The notes under the pieces were generated by a model that worked only from the letters and a program-made list of their open reading frames with translations, searched no databases and was not told where the DNA came from. Shown here piece after piece: positions 34,201-40,445 of a DNA stretch of 40,737 bases (the stretch's first letter is position 1; each line of letters begins with the position of its first letter). The stretch is taken from assembly GCA_020344015.1 (NCBI GenBank), contig CP070812.1, forward strand, positions 1,343,003-1,383,739, in the 5' to 3' direction. The position numbers and the translations under genes were made by a program. The stretch comes from Gemmatimonadota bacterium. GTDB taxonomy: Bacteria; Gemmatimonadota; Gemmatimonadetes; Palauibacterales; KS3-K002.

Positions 34201-35980
34201 CTGGCTCGGGCCGACGATGAGGATAGCCGTCGATACCGAGACCGGTCAGGAGTATCGCTGGGAGGACGTGATAGTCTTCGAGGAGGGTATGGAGGGTGAC
34301 GATCGGAGACGCCTGCTATCGGCAATCAAGAACACACCGTTGCTGAGCGGCTCGATATTCCTCCTCTACGGCGGCAGAGTGGTCCGGCTGACCGACATAC
34401 CACCCGGTGGTGTCTGGATTCGCCTAATGGGCGAGCGCCACAACAAGGCCGTGTACCGAATAACGGTGCAGACCCGCAGCCAGGACTCGTACGACCTGGC
34501 TGCCAACGTGAACAAGTCGCTCAGTCAGGAAGAGGTTCAACAGGAGATCGACTGGCTCATCCTTTGCGGCGAATCGGGCGACAGGGAACCGGTCGTCGAG
34601 GACTTCGGCGGTTACGTTCCCGAGCAGGACGTGTGGACGGAGGAGTACATACCGGGCGCGACTCTGGACCGCGAGCTGCGGCGGCTGGCGCGACGGGCGG
34701 ATGAAGGAGAGCAGCTAGGCCTGCTGTGGCCGTTCCTGGCGTGGAGCGCGATGAGCGCGTTCGTCGACTTCTGGGATCGGACGGGAAAGCGCTGCGAGAT
34801 CGCCGAGCTCAGCCCGAACGATATCGTCGTGCCGACGCACGACTACCACAGGGGGTCGCGCATCGTATCGTTGTCGGTCCGCTGCGACCACCGGGGCCCG
34901 CTGGCCATGCTCCAGTCGTTCAGGGAGCGGTTCGTCGACGCTATCGAAAACGAGTATAGCGACCTCAAGGGGCTCGTCGGTTGGGACGTGATCTTTTCGT
35001 CGGTAATGGAAGTACTCGGCGAGAACGATGGCCTGGCCCTCTACGAGAGGGCGCTCGAGGTAGAAGCGGGAGCGTCCGATGAGCTTCGGACCACGCTACG
35101 TGAGTATGCGTCCACGGTAAGCAGTCGCGGTTTCCTGCCGATGCGGCTGTACTTCGCGGCGAAACGCTACCGCCGTTGGGAGCTACTGAACGAAGGCGCG
35201 ACTCCACAGGCGCGCGCCAGAACGTTGAGGGAATTCTACGATACGTACGGGCTCGACCGATTGGCGAAGTCCTACCCCGAGGTCAGGCTGCGTTTCTTCC
35301 GCGAGACGGTCTTTCGTGAAAGCTCACCCGAGCTTATCGGGGGCCTGGACGATCTGATCCGGAGGGTGCGCTCGGGGGAGATGCGGAACGGCGAGTTGGC
35401 CGGCGCGGTGGCCGACCTGCGAGGACGACTCGAGGTGCAGCACGCCGACGACTACTTCCTCGCGCGGATGGCGTTCGCCTATCTCCAACCCGAGGACAGC
35501 GTCGATTTCGTCAGCAGTGACCTGGGCGGCGAGTATCAGAGCGAGATCGTGGTCAGCTTGGACGACGCCGACGGCAACGCCTTCAGGGTCCGTCACGCCC
35601 TCTTGCCCAAGGAGGTCGAGCGGCTACACCGCCTGTTCCTCGCCGCGAAGCTGGACGTGCGGTTCGGGCCCGAGCACCGTTACCTGGTGGCGATAAACGA
35701 CCGCGAGCAGATCATCGGCGGGATCTACTACACTGTGGAGGAGGGAGTGGCCAGCGCACACCTGGAGAAGATCGTCGTGGCCGAGCGCTATCGTGGGAGA
35801 GGTGTGGCGGACGGCCTGATGCGGCAGTTCTTCAACCGGTTGCGCGACGCCGGCGCGCAGACGGTGACCACCGGGTTCTTCCGGCCGGAGTACTTCTACG
35901 CTTACGGCTTCAAGATCGAGCGGCGCTACGCTGGGCTGGTCAAGGAATTGGGCGACGAATCGGCAGACCACCAGGCGTAG
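31229..35980 (+). CDS. Giant fusion: acyl-CoA ligase, kinase-like middle, GNAT acyltransferase
   Basis: 1583 residues in one frame. About 1-120: charged helices. About 120-680: AMP-forming fatty acyl-CoA synthetase with MYTSGTTGMPKGIQ (about 302), GFGMSEATGG, HTGDLMRMDDDGHIRIVDRK (about 526) and the IYKNIKGQTIAPQRIE hinge/lysine region. About 700-1000: helical, HEAT-like stretches. About 1030-1240: a region resembling a kinase or aminoglycoside-phosphotransferase fold (WIRLMGERHNKAVYRI, then WTEEYIPGATLDRELRRLA); its catalytic-loop equivalent reads AELSPNDIVV, keeping Asn but lacking the HRD Asp, so probably inactive. About 1440-1583: GNAT with the acetyl-CoA loop VVAERYRGRGVADGLM. Making an acyl-CoA and transferring the acyl group in one chain is the natural reading (inference). 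ATG 31229 has a weak site, GTAGGA. No partner genes nearby. Confidence 0.88.
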   Translation: MAREDFTASDLSARAQAALDEAKGKGATDPGSRDLDREVVQLIREAREGDSVLEALDLENLAGLLDRCVERLAERGEPLDRGARELTWHALDLLRRPAFLRRVAASGAIELWAQRILSAVEASHFTVGELFRQRAASYATKVLFEVPRRGGGESLSWSDVAARVETLARGLTALYHPRPPGRVAILSENRIEMATLDLACLTSGLENVMIPANATDADVGYILGHAKVGTVVVSGREQLDKVEKNRGSLPDLKHVVTIESLEGVAGTVMTLREVEDRASEVPASLIEERSAAVRIGDRATIMYTSGTTGMPKGIQYSHRNLVFKRFARALALPEIGDRDIFLCYLPLFHTFGRYLEMLGCVFWGAKYCFLRDPSVEALVDGMACYRPTVFISVPRKWIQLYEAIGKRVDPLHGPDDELQEATLDVTGGRLKWGLSAAGHLDTDIFRFFHKRGIQLLSGFGMSEATGGITMTPPSQYKDSSLGVALPGIELKLGEDGELLIRGAYVMMGYLDPPDGRPSFDEHGWLHTGDLMRMDDDGHIRIVDRKKEIYKNIKGQTIAPQRIENLFREFASVGRAFLVGEHKEYNTLLIYPSPEYEELNFTSMSAGEVREHFRSLVVSVNKFVAPFERVVDFAIIDRDLDAELGELTPKGTPRRKVVVDNFADVIETLYRRVFLEVGDVNISLPNWLFQILGLTAQDVNVEGDSLAFPSIGTSLTVRQLAENKLRVGSCLYSYEGKALDLGSLLATPRLWLGNDELFAFAPLDLDDRQRPGRSAEAIQWVGRAEPFQPKAADREKLEESSRHAEWSLLDLDQAARMLISTDEASALDAVRLLERIIASGEEGPLAEPARHLLARASEVVSAEVRRRAFQVLVPVARVKRFRATIGRFFARDPQLLDSETRAVLCERSLSESRVEAFTDLAWDACTESAQDDGSEGLGATLIDFLAEYGAAHPTLFRRIRVFLVRANLFAGTRSLRARAAEARTTLRDGLFNWLGPTMRIAVDTETGQEYRWEDVIVFEEGMEGDDRRRLLSAIKNTPLLSGSIFLLYGGRVVRLTDIPPGGVWIRLMGERHNKAVYRITVQTRSQDSYDLAANVNKSLSQEEVQQEIDWLILCGESGDREPVVEDFGGYVPEQDVWTEEYIPGATLDRELRRLARRADEGEQLGLLWPFLAWSAMSAFVDFWDRTGKRCEIAELSPNDIVVPTHDYHRGSRIVSLSVRCDHRGPLAMLQSFRERFVDAIENEYSDLKGLVGWDVIFSSVMEVLGENDGLALYERALEVEAGASDELRTTLREYASTVSSRGFLPMRLYFAAKRYRRWELLNEGATPQARARTLREFYDTYGLDRLAKSYPEVRLRFFRETVFRESSPELIGGLDDLIRRVRSGEMRNGELAGAVADLRGRLEVQHADDYFLARMAFAYLQPEDSVDFVSSDLGGEYQSEIVVSLDDADGNAFRVRHALLPKEVERLHRLFLAAKLDVRFGPEHRYLVAINDREQIIGGIYYTVEEGVASAHLEKIVVAERYRGRGVADGLMRQFFNRLRDAGAQTVTTGFFRPEYFYAYGFKIERRYAGLVKELGDESADHQA

Positions 35981-36145
35981 ATTGAGCCTTGGGGTCGGCT
36001 TGGGGAACCTCTCGCTTCACCGCTCGCGTATGTGAGTAGTCCGCGTTGCAGACTCGTGCCCGCTCGCGAGTTACGCTCGTAGGTCCCCCAGCGCCTCCCA
36101 GGTAAGCTTGATCTCTACCCGACGTGGTCTGCCGTCATTGTGGGC

Positions 36146-36682
36146 CTACTCCGGCAGCCCCTGCGGCGGCGCCAGCACGACGTACGGCGTGCTCGGCTCC
36201 TGGCCCGGCTGCAGCGCGGCCGGTGCGGGGTCGCCTGCCGGTCCGAGGCTCACCAGGTACCGGTAGATGGCGCGCATGTCGTCCTCGTGCATGCGATTGA
36301 CGTTCATCCACGGCATCGGTGGCAGCGTGTTACGCGTCCGCAGCATCTCCACCCACGCGTCCTCGGTTAGGTTCCGAACCGATAGCCGAAGGTTGGGTGC
36401 GTAGGTCGTGCCCCAAGGGCCGGTCCAGCCGAAATCACCGCCGGTGAAATACTGCGACTCCGGCACTTCCCAGCCGACCTCCAGGAAGCCGGGGGTGTGG
36501 CAGTCGTGGCAACCGCCGACGGTGACGAGGTATTCGCCAACCTCCTCCGGGGTGAAAGAAGCCGTCGAGCCGGAGGCTGCCAGGGGGCTGGTCGACGCCT
36601 GCTCGGTAGTGCCCTGCTCCGGCGACCCACAGCCGGCCGCGAACAGGGCGAAGGACACGAGGGACCACAGCGCTTTGTTCAT
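36146..36682 (-). CDS. Cytochrome c-type lipoprotein
   Basis: 178 residues. Signal peptide with lipobox LFAAGCG (Cys18), then a low-complexity Ser/Thr/Ala linker. The single haem-binding motif CHDCH (GGCHDCHTPG, about residue 57) marks a class I cytochrome c; the distal Met is probably one in LPPMPWMNVNRMHEDD. The tail RAIYRYLVSLGP is the usual C-terminal helix of such domains. It should carry electrons in the periplasm, attached to a membrane. ATG 36682 follows GAGTGAGG. Divergent from the DUF4440 array across 222 bp without another gene; 165 bp to the fusion gene also hold nothing clear. Confidence 0.9.
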   Translation of the reverse strand: MNKALWSLVSFALFAAGCGSPEQGTTEQASTSPLAASGSTASFTPEEVGEYLVTVGGCHDCHTPGFLEVGWEVPESQYFTGGDFGWTGPWGTTYAPNLRLSVRNLTEDAWVEMLRTRNTLPPMPWMNVNRMHEDDMRAIYRYLVSLGPAGDPAPAALQPGQEPSTPYVVLAPPQGLPE

Positions 36683-36904
36683 TGGACCTCACTCCAGCGC
36701 TAGGGTGATGGTTGGGCAAAAAAGACGCGAAGTATCGTTAGATCTCAGTCGGAGCGCAAGGCCCGGCGCACCGGCACCCAATGTAGCTGGAGTGCGTCAG
36801 CTCGGTCCCCAGGCCAACCGGGACCTCCATCGCCACGTCTGACGCGTACGCTAGCGTGTCGTTATCTTTGAGTTGCTCAACAACCCCAAGACCGGGAGGT
36901 CACT

Positions 36905-37402
36905 ATGACTGCGCGATTCGCAACCTTCGCGGCGCTGGCACTCGCCCTGGCGACCGCGGCCTGCCAACCGCCGGGGCAGGGAACGGCTGGCCTGTCGGAG
37001 GAGGACGTGGCAGCGATCAGGGCCGTCATGCAGGCGGGCGCAGCGGCGGAGGAGGCCGGCGACTGGGCCGCCTTGGTTGCGCTGGGAACCGAGGACTTCG
37101 TGTGGATGCCGCCCAACGACAGAATAATCGAGGGCCGGGCAGCCATCGTTGCTTATGCCGAAGACAGCGGCCTGCAGATTCAGAAGAGTACCGTCGCGGC
37201 CACCGAGATCGATGGGCGTGGTGACCTCGCCTATTTCCGGGGCACCTATGAGCTAACTATGAGTTTCGGAGGCGCGGAGCCATTTACCGACGTCGGCAAG
37301 TGGGTGGCTATCCTTCGTAAACAGCCCGACGGGTCCTGGCTATATTCGGCCTGGATCTGGAACTCGGACCAGCCGCTCAGCGAGGCGGGCTCGGAGACCT
37401 AG
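36905..37402 (+). CDS. DUF4440/SnoaL-like lipoprotein, array copy 1
   Basis: 165 residues, the most divergent leader of the array (MTARFATFAALALALATAAC, then QPPGQ). The mature part has the NTF2-like cone fold pattern: helix EEDVAAIRAVMQAGAAAEEA, GDWAALVALGTEDFVWMPP, then strands EIDGRGDLAYFRGTYELT and ILRKQPDGSWLYSAWIWNS. The Asp-rich TEDFVWMPPN loop lines the pocket in this family, which includes small-ligand-binding and ketosteroid isomerase-like proteins. Ribosome site GGGAGG, 5 bp from ATG. Nearest relative in the window is copy 4 over the FTDVGKW strand. Confidence 0.85.
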   Translation: MTARFATFAALALALATAACQPPGQGTAGLSEEDVAAIRAVMQAGAAAEEAGDWAALVALGTEDFVWMPPNDRIIEGRAAIVAYAEDSGLQIQKSTVAATEIDGRGDLAYFRGTYELTMSFGGAEPFTDVGKWVAILRKQPDGSWLYSAWIWNSDQPLSEAGSET

Positions 37403-37503
37403 ACAGCGCGCCGCGGTCCTTGAGCGATCCCGGTAGGATGGTCATCGGTTCCGAGAGCGGTTATCTTTCCGGTTCCCATCAACCCAAGTACCGGGAGGTC
37501 ACT

Positions 37504-37983
37504 ATGAGTACGCGACCCGTACTACTCGCGGCGCTGGCACTCGCCCTGGCGAGCACGGCCTGCCAGCCGCCCGCCCAGGAAGTCGCCGGCCTGTCCGGGG
37601 AGGACGTGGCGGCTATAACGAGTGCCAGCCAGGCGTGGGCCGAGGCATTAGAGGGTAACGACCATGCCGCGCTGATCGCGTTCGGAACTCAGGATGCGGT
37701 CACGATGCCGCCGAACATGCCAGCGTTTCAAGGGATGCCAGCCACTGAGGAGTTTCTCGCTAGTTTTACAGTGACCGATTTCAGCGTGACTCGCTTGGAA
37801 ATCGATGGTCGCGGTGACTTGGCCTTCGAGCGGGCATCCTACGTGATTTCGGTTGTCCCAGAGGGTCTGACAGAACCGACAACCAATCGTGGCAAGTACC
37901 TGAATATCTGGAGGAAACAGGCCGACGGCTCGTGGCTTTTGGCGATCAACATCTGGAACTCGGACGAGCCGATTCCCGAGTAG
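37504..37983 (+). CDS. DUF4440/SnoaL-like lipoprotein, array copy 2
   Basis: 159 residues; signal MSTRPVLLAALALALASTAC. The pocket-side segment is altered to GTQDAVTMPPNMPAFQGMPA, and the strand after it reads RLEIDGRGDLAFERASYVIS. The chain ends at PIPE because TAG 37981 falls where the other copies have a Glu or Gln codon; reading on would give GSGA and another TAG, matching the GSET/GSGT tails of copies 1, 3 and 4. ATG 37504 is fixed by the leader repeat; the longer open frame from 37420 only covers that leader. Confidence 0.85.
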   Translation: MSTRPVLLAALALALASTACQPPAQEVAGLSGEDVAAITSASQAWAEALEGNDHAALIAFGTQDAVTMPPNMPAFQGMPATEEFLASFTVTDFSVTRLEIDGRGDLAFERASYVISVVPEGLTEPTTNRGKYLNIWRKQADGSWLLAINIWNSDEPIPE

Positions 37984-38060
37984 GGCTCGGGGGCCTAGAA
38001 GTCGCGCGGCGGGCAGGGCGGCCACGGAAAGGCCGACAACTCAAGTACCGGGAGGTGACG

Positions 38061-38543
38061 ATGAGCACGCGATCCGTACTACTCGCGGCGTTGGCGCTCG
38101 CCCTGGCGAGCGCGGCCTGCCAGCCGCCAGCACAGGAGCCCGCTGGCCTGTCCGAGGAGGACGTGGCGGCGATACGAGCGGTCTTCGAGGAGAACGAGCA
38201 GGCCGGACTAGCGGGTGATTGGGAGCCCTTCTTGTCTCACTTCACGGAGGATGCCGTTATCATGTGGCCTAACAGGCCGGCTGTCGAAGGGCTCGAAGCC
38301 ATCAGGAGTGTGAACTGGGTACGCGCAATTGAAGTGGAGCACTCAATAGTCCAGATCGACGGCCAAGGTGATCTTGCATTCGTTCGTGGTACATTGTCGT
38401 TGCTGCTGGATTACGAGGGCGCTGTCAAAGAAGAAAACAAGTTCCTGTACATACTGCGGAAGCAACCCGACGGTTCGTGGCTCTGGGCCATTTGGATGAG
38501 CAACTCGGACCTGCCGCTTCCCGAGGAGGGTTCGGGGACCTAG
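38061..38543 (+). CDS. DUF4440/SnoaL-like lipoprotein, array copy 3
   Basis: 160 residues; signal MSTRSVLLAALALALASAAC. Body: AIRAVFEENEQAGLAGDWEP, FTEDAVIMWPNRPAVEG, QIDGQGDLAFVRGTLSLLLD, ILRKQPDGSWLWAIWMSNSD. The pocket loop carries Trp in place of the Pro of copies 1 and 2 (IMWPN versus WMPPN), suggesting a changed ligand. Preceded by the second leader type (GCCACGGAAAGGCC) and GGGAGG. The frame open back to 37932 is overlap with copy 2 and is not used. Confidence 0.85.
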   Translation: MSTRSVLLAALALALASAACQPPAQEPAGLSEEDVAAIRAVFEENEQAGLAGDWEPFLSHFTEDAVIMWPNRPAVEGLEAIRSVNWVRAIEVEHSIVQIDGQGDLAFVRGTLSLLLDYEGAVKEENKFLYILRKQPDGSWLWAIWMSNSDLPLPEEGSGT

Positions 38544-38604
38544 ATGTCGCACGGCGGTTAGGGTAGCCACAGAAAGGCCATCAACCCAAGTACCGGGGGT
38601 CACC

Positions 38605-39114
38605 ATGGGTACGCGATCGGTACTGATGCTCGCGGCGCTGGCGCTCGCCGTGGTGAGCACGGCCTGCCAGCCACCCGCTCAGGAGGTTGCCGAGCTAACC
38701 GACGAGGACGTGGCGGCGCTCAAAGACCTTGCCGAGACGCAGGCCGTTCTCCTAATGGCGAAGGACTGGGCGGGGTACGCTGCCAACTTCACTGAAGACG
38801 CGGTGTGGATGCAGCCGAACGAACCCCTCCGTCAGGGTCGTGCAGCGATCGAGGAGTGGGCGACTGCGGCCTGGGGGCCGCTGACGATGATCGACGTCCG
38901 CCATATCGTCCTCGCCGTCGACGGCCGTGCAGATCTCGCGTACGTGCGCGGCAGCTACTCGGCTACGGTAGAGCTGCCAGGTGGGCCACAACCGCTCACG
39001 GATGTTGGGAAGTTCCTGGTGATCACGCGCAAGCAGCCGGACGGCAGATGGCTGGGCTCGATCCTGATCGCCAACGCGGATGAGCCGCCGCCGCAGGAGG
39101 GCTCGGAGACCTAG
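38605..39114 (+). CDS. DUF4440/SnoaL-like lipoprotein, array copy 4
   Basis: 169 residues; signal MGTRSVLMLAALALAVVSTA followed by the Cys. One extra residue in the signal relative to copies 2, 3 and 5. Body: DLAETQAVLLMAKDWAGYAA, FTEDAVWMQPNEPLRQGRAA, VDGRADLAYVRGSYSATVEL, DVGKFLVITRKQPDGRWLGS. Its leader has GGGGG where the others have GGGAGG, so its ribosome site is weaker. The tail GSET is intact. Confidence 0.85.
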   Translation: MGTRSVLMLAALALAVVSTACQPPAQEVAELTDEDVAALKDLAETQAVLLMAKDWAGYAANFTEDAVWMQPNEPLRQGRAAIEEWATAAWGPLTMIDVRHIVLAVDGRADLAYVRGSYSATVELPGGPQPLTDVGKFLVITRKQPDGRWLGSILIANADEPPPQEGSET

Positions 39115-39229
39115 ATCGGTCGCGCGGACGTTAGGGCGGCGAAGGATACACCCGTGGTGGCGCAAGTGGGCAACAGACACGTGGCGTTATCTTTCCGGTG
39201 CCCATCAAACCAAGTACTGGGAGGTCACT

Positions 39230-39730
39230 ATGAGTACGCGATCGGTATTGCTCGCGGCGCTGGCGCTCGCCCTGGCGAGCACGGCCTGCCAGCCACCCGC
39301 GCAGGAAGCGGCTGGCCTGACCGACGAGGACGTGGCAGCGATCAATACGATGGTGGAGGAGGTCCAGACGGCCGAGCTCGCGGGAGATTGGGAGGTCGTC
39401 AGCGGCTTCCTGACGGAAGACTTCGTCTACTTTCCCTCGAACCTGCCGATGATGGAGACCCGTGCGACGTGGTTAAGCTGGGTCGAGACCCTCGGGATCT
39501 CCATGCAGGAGCTGACCTTCACGCCCGTAAAGATTGAGGGGCGGGGCGACCTCGCCTATCTCGCTGGCACCATCTCCGAGGTCTATACGGTAGGCGATAG
39601 CGAGGAACCGATCGAGACAGCGGCCAAGTTCGTCTGGATCCTGGAGAAGCAGGCCGACGGATCTTGGCTCATCGATCTGGCCATCTGGAACACGGATGTG
39701 CCAATGCCGGCACTGGAGTCGGAGACCTAG
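39230..39730 (+). CDS. DUF4440/SnoaL-like lipoprotein, array copy 5
   Basis: 166 residues; signal identical to that of copy 2 but for one residue (MSTRSVLLAALALALASTAC). Body: NTMVEEVQTAELAGDWEVVS, FLTEDFVYFPSNLPMMETRA, KIEGRGDLAYLAGTISEVYT, ILEKQADGSWLIDLAIWNTD. The pocket loop is again different (VYFPSNLP). ATG 39230 is fixed by the leader with GGGAGG; the open frame from 39080 is not used. Last gene of the array, closed by a perfect hairpin. Confidence 0.85.
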   Translation: MSTRSVLLAALALALASTACQPPAQEAAGLTDEDVAAINTMVEEVQTAELAGDWEVVSGFLTEDFVYFPSNLPMMETRATWLSWVETLGISMQELTFTPVKIEGRGDLAYLAGTISEVYTVGDSEEPIETAAKFVWILEKQADGSWLIDLAIWNTDVPMPALESET

Positions 39731-39772
39731 ATGTCGCGCGGCTAGGGCGGCTGCCACGGAAAGCGAGAAAGA

Positions 39773-39799
39773 GGCCGGCGATTCGTCGAATCGCCGGCC
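39773..39799 (+). terminator. Perfect hairpin terminator
   Basis: 12-bp stem GGCCGGCGATTC / GAATCGCCGGCC with a 3-nt loop, 42 bp after the last DUF4440 stop, followed by GAACAAAAG. It lies immediately beside the tRNA half-site. Confidence 0.75.
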
Positions 39800-39808
39800 G
39801 AACAAAAG

Positions 39809-39855
39809 CGCGCCCGGGAAGACTCGAACTCCCAACCTTCTGATCCGTAGTCGGA
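39809..39855 (-). other. 3' half of tRNA-Arg(ACG): probable attachment site
   Basis: The minus strand reads a near-normal tRNA from the anticodon stem to the 3' end: stem with one C-A mismatch, loop CTACGGA with anticodon ACG (39848-39846), variable region AAGGTT, T-arm GGGAGTTCGAGTCTTCC (with one G-T pair), and acceptor strand CGGGCGC plus discriminator G at 39809. No CCA is encoded. Upstream (right of 39855) there is no D-arm and no matching GCGCCCG acceptor strand, so this is not a functional tRNA gene. A 3' half ending in the anticodon arm is the classic remnant left by tyrosine-recombinase integration; the chromosome would be on the left and the element on the right. Confidence 0.7.
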
Positions 39856-40169
39856 GTTCAGGGTTGGTCAGATACGGCAAATTGTAGTGTTCACGCGGTG
39901 TTTCGGGCGTCCTCTGCCGTATCATACCGACACGAAATGGCCTCTTGTAGCACGTTCTTACCCCAAATCTTACCCCTCAGTACGGCCTCTCCTCGGTGGC
40001 GTTGGCCTGTCTGTGTCCATGGCTACCCAGGTGGATTCCCCCCCTTGGCCCCCTATCGATACACGTGAATAGCCCGCATCGATTTCTCCCATGATTTCGA
40101 AATCGGCTACTTGAAGGTGGCAGCGCGGGTCAGCGGTTGGCGGGTTGGTTGTACTTGTGCGGCAGCGGG
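39856..40169. other. Gene-free junction with short repeats, probable element end
   Basis: No convincing gene. It holds a perfect 9-bp inverted repeat, GATACGGCA (39871-39879) and TGCCGTATC (39915-39923), and a direct repeat TTACCCC (39958-39964 and 39970-39976, period 12). Both are of the size of recombinase arm-binding sites. A minus-strand frame reading WGKNVLQEAISCRYDTAED could be the end of an integrase, but this is too short to claim. The stretch is visibly less GC-rich than the rest of the window. Confidence 0.4.
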
Positions 40170-40445
40170 CTACAGGTAGCTGGCAATGTCGTCCTGGAAG
40201 CTTGGGAAGTATCGGGAGATCACTGTTACGTCAAAGCTCGACAGAATGGACTCCTTGGGCTCTCGGTCAAGCAGGAACTCAAAGGCCGCCTCGATCACAC
40301 GCTCAGGGCTTGCGTCGCCGCCAGAAAGCTTGCGGTAGGTCGATTCGGTCATCGTGACGCGATGGCGAGTCTCAGTGTTGCCTTCACTCACCCTCACATC
40401 AAACTCGAAGGGATCTTCTGATCTCGTGAGCGTTACGTCGATCAC
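40170..40445 (-). CDS. 91-residue protein of unknown function
   Basis: Reads as a true small protein: MIDVTLTRSEDPFEFDVRVS, then TRHRVTMTESTYRKLSGGDA, and a helical C-terminus EFLLDREPKESILSSFDVTV ending ISRYFPSFQDDIASYL. Mixed beta then alpha, soluble, no signal. I do not know a named family. GTG 40445 is preceded by GAGGAAC at good distance and overlaps the TGA of the upstream TPR frame (GTGA), so translation was once coupled to that gene. That gene is now interrupted by a nonsense codon about 80 bp earlier, which may reduce expression. Confidence 0.75.
   Translation of the reverse strand: MIDVTLTRSEDPFEFDVRVSEGNTETRHRVTMTESTYRKLSGGDASPERVIEAAFEFLLDREPKESILSSFDVTVISRYFPSFQDDIASYL

Larger units (their letters stand above)
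36857..39772 (+). repeat. Tandem array of five duplicated gene units
   Basis: Five units of about 560-620 bp, each with a conserved leader ending CAAGTACCGGGAGGTCACT (or near variants) right before the ATG. Leaders begin near 36859, 37459, 38024, 38569 and 39186. Units 1, 2 and 5 share GTTATCTTT about 40 bp upstream; units 3 and 4 instead share CCACGGAAAGG or CCACAGAAAGG, which also follows units 2 and 5 downstream. The tail after each stop is related too (near TAGATGTCGCGCGGC). Confidence 0.85.

Noticed and set aside
36001..36145. Possible gene or RNA between the giant fusion and the cytochrome
   Set aside because: No frame with a start, no strong hairpin; only short CTCGCG-type repeats.
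39809..39870. A complete tRNA gene on the minus strand
   Set aside because: The T-arm and anticodon arm fit, but there is no D-arm and no matching 5' acceptor strand on the right, so only the 3' half is present.
39473..39925. 150-residue frame on the minus strand through DUF4440 copy 5 and the tRNA half
   Set aside because: It runs antisense through a well-supported lipoprotein gene, a perfect terminator hairpin and the tRNA remnant; composition is that of a shadow.
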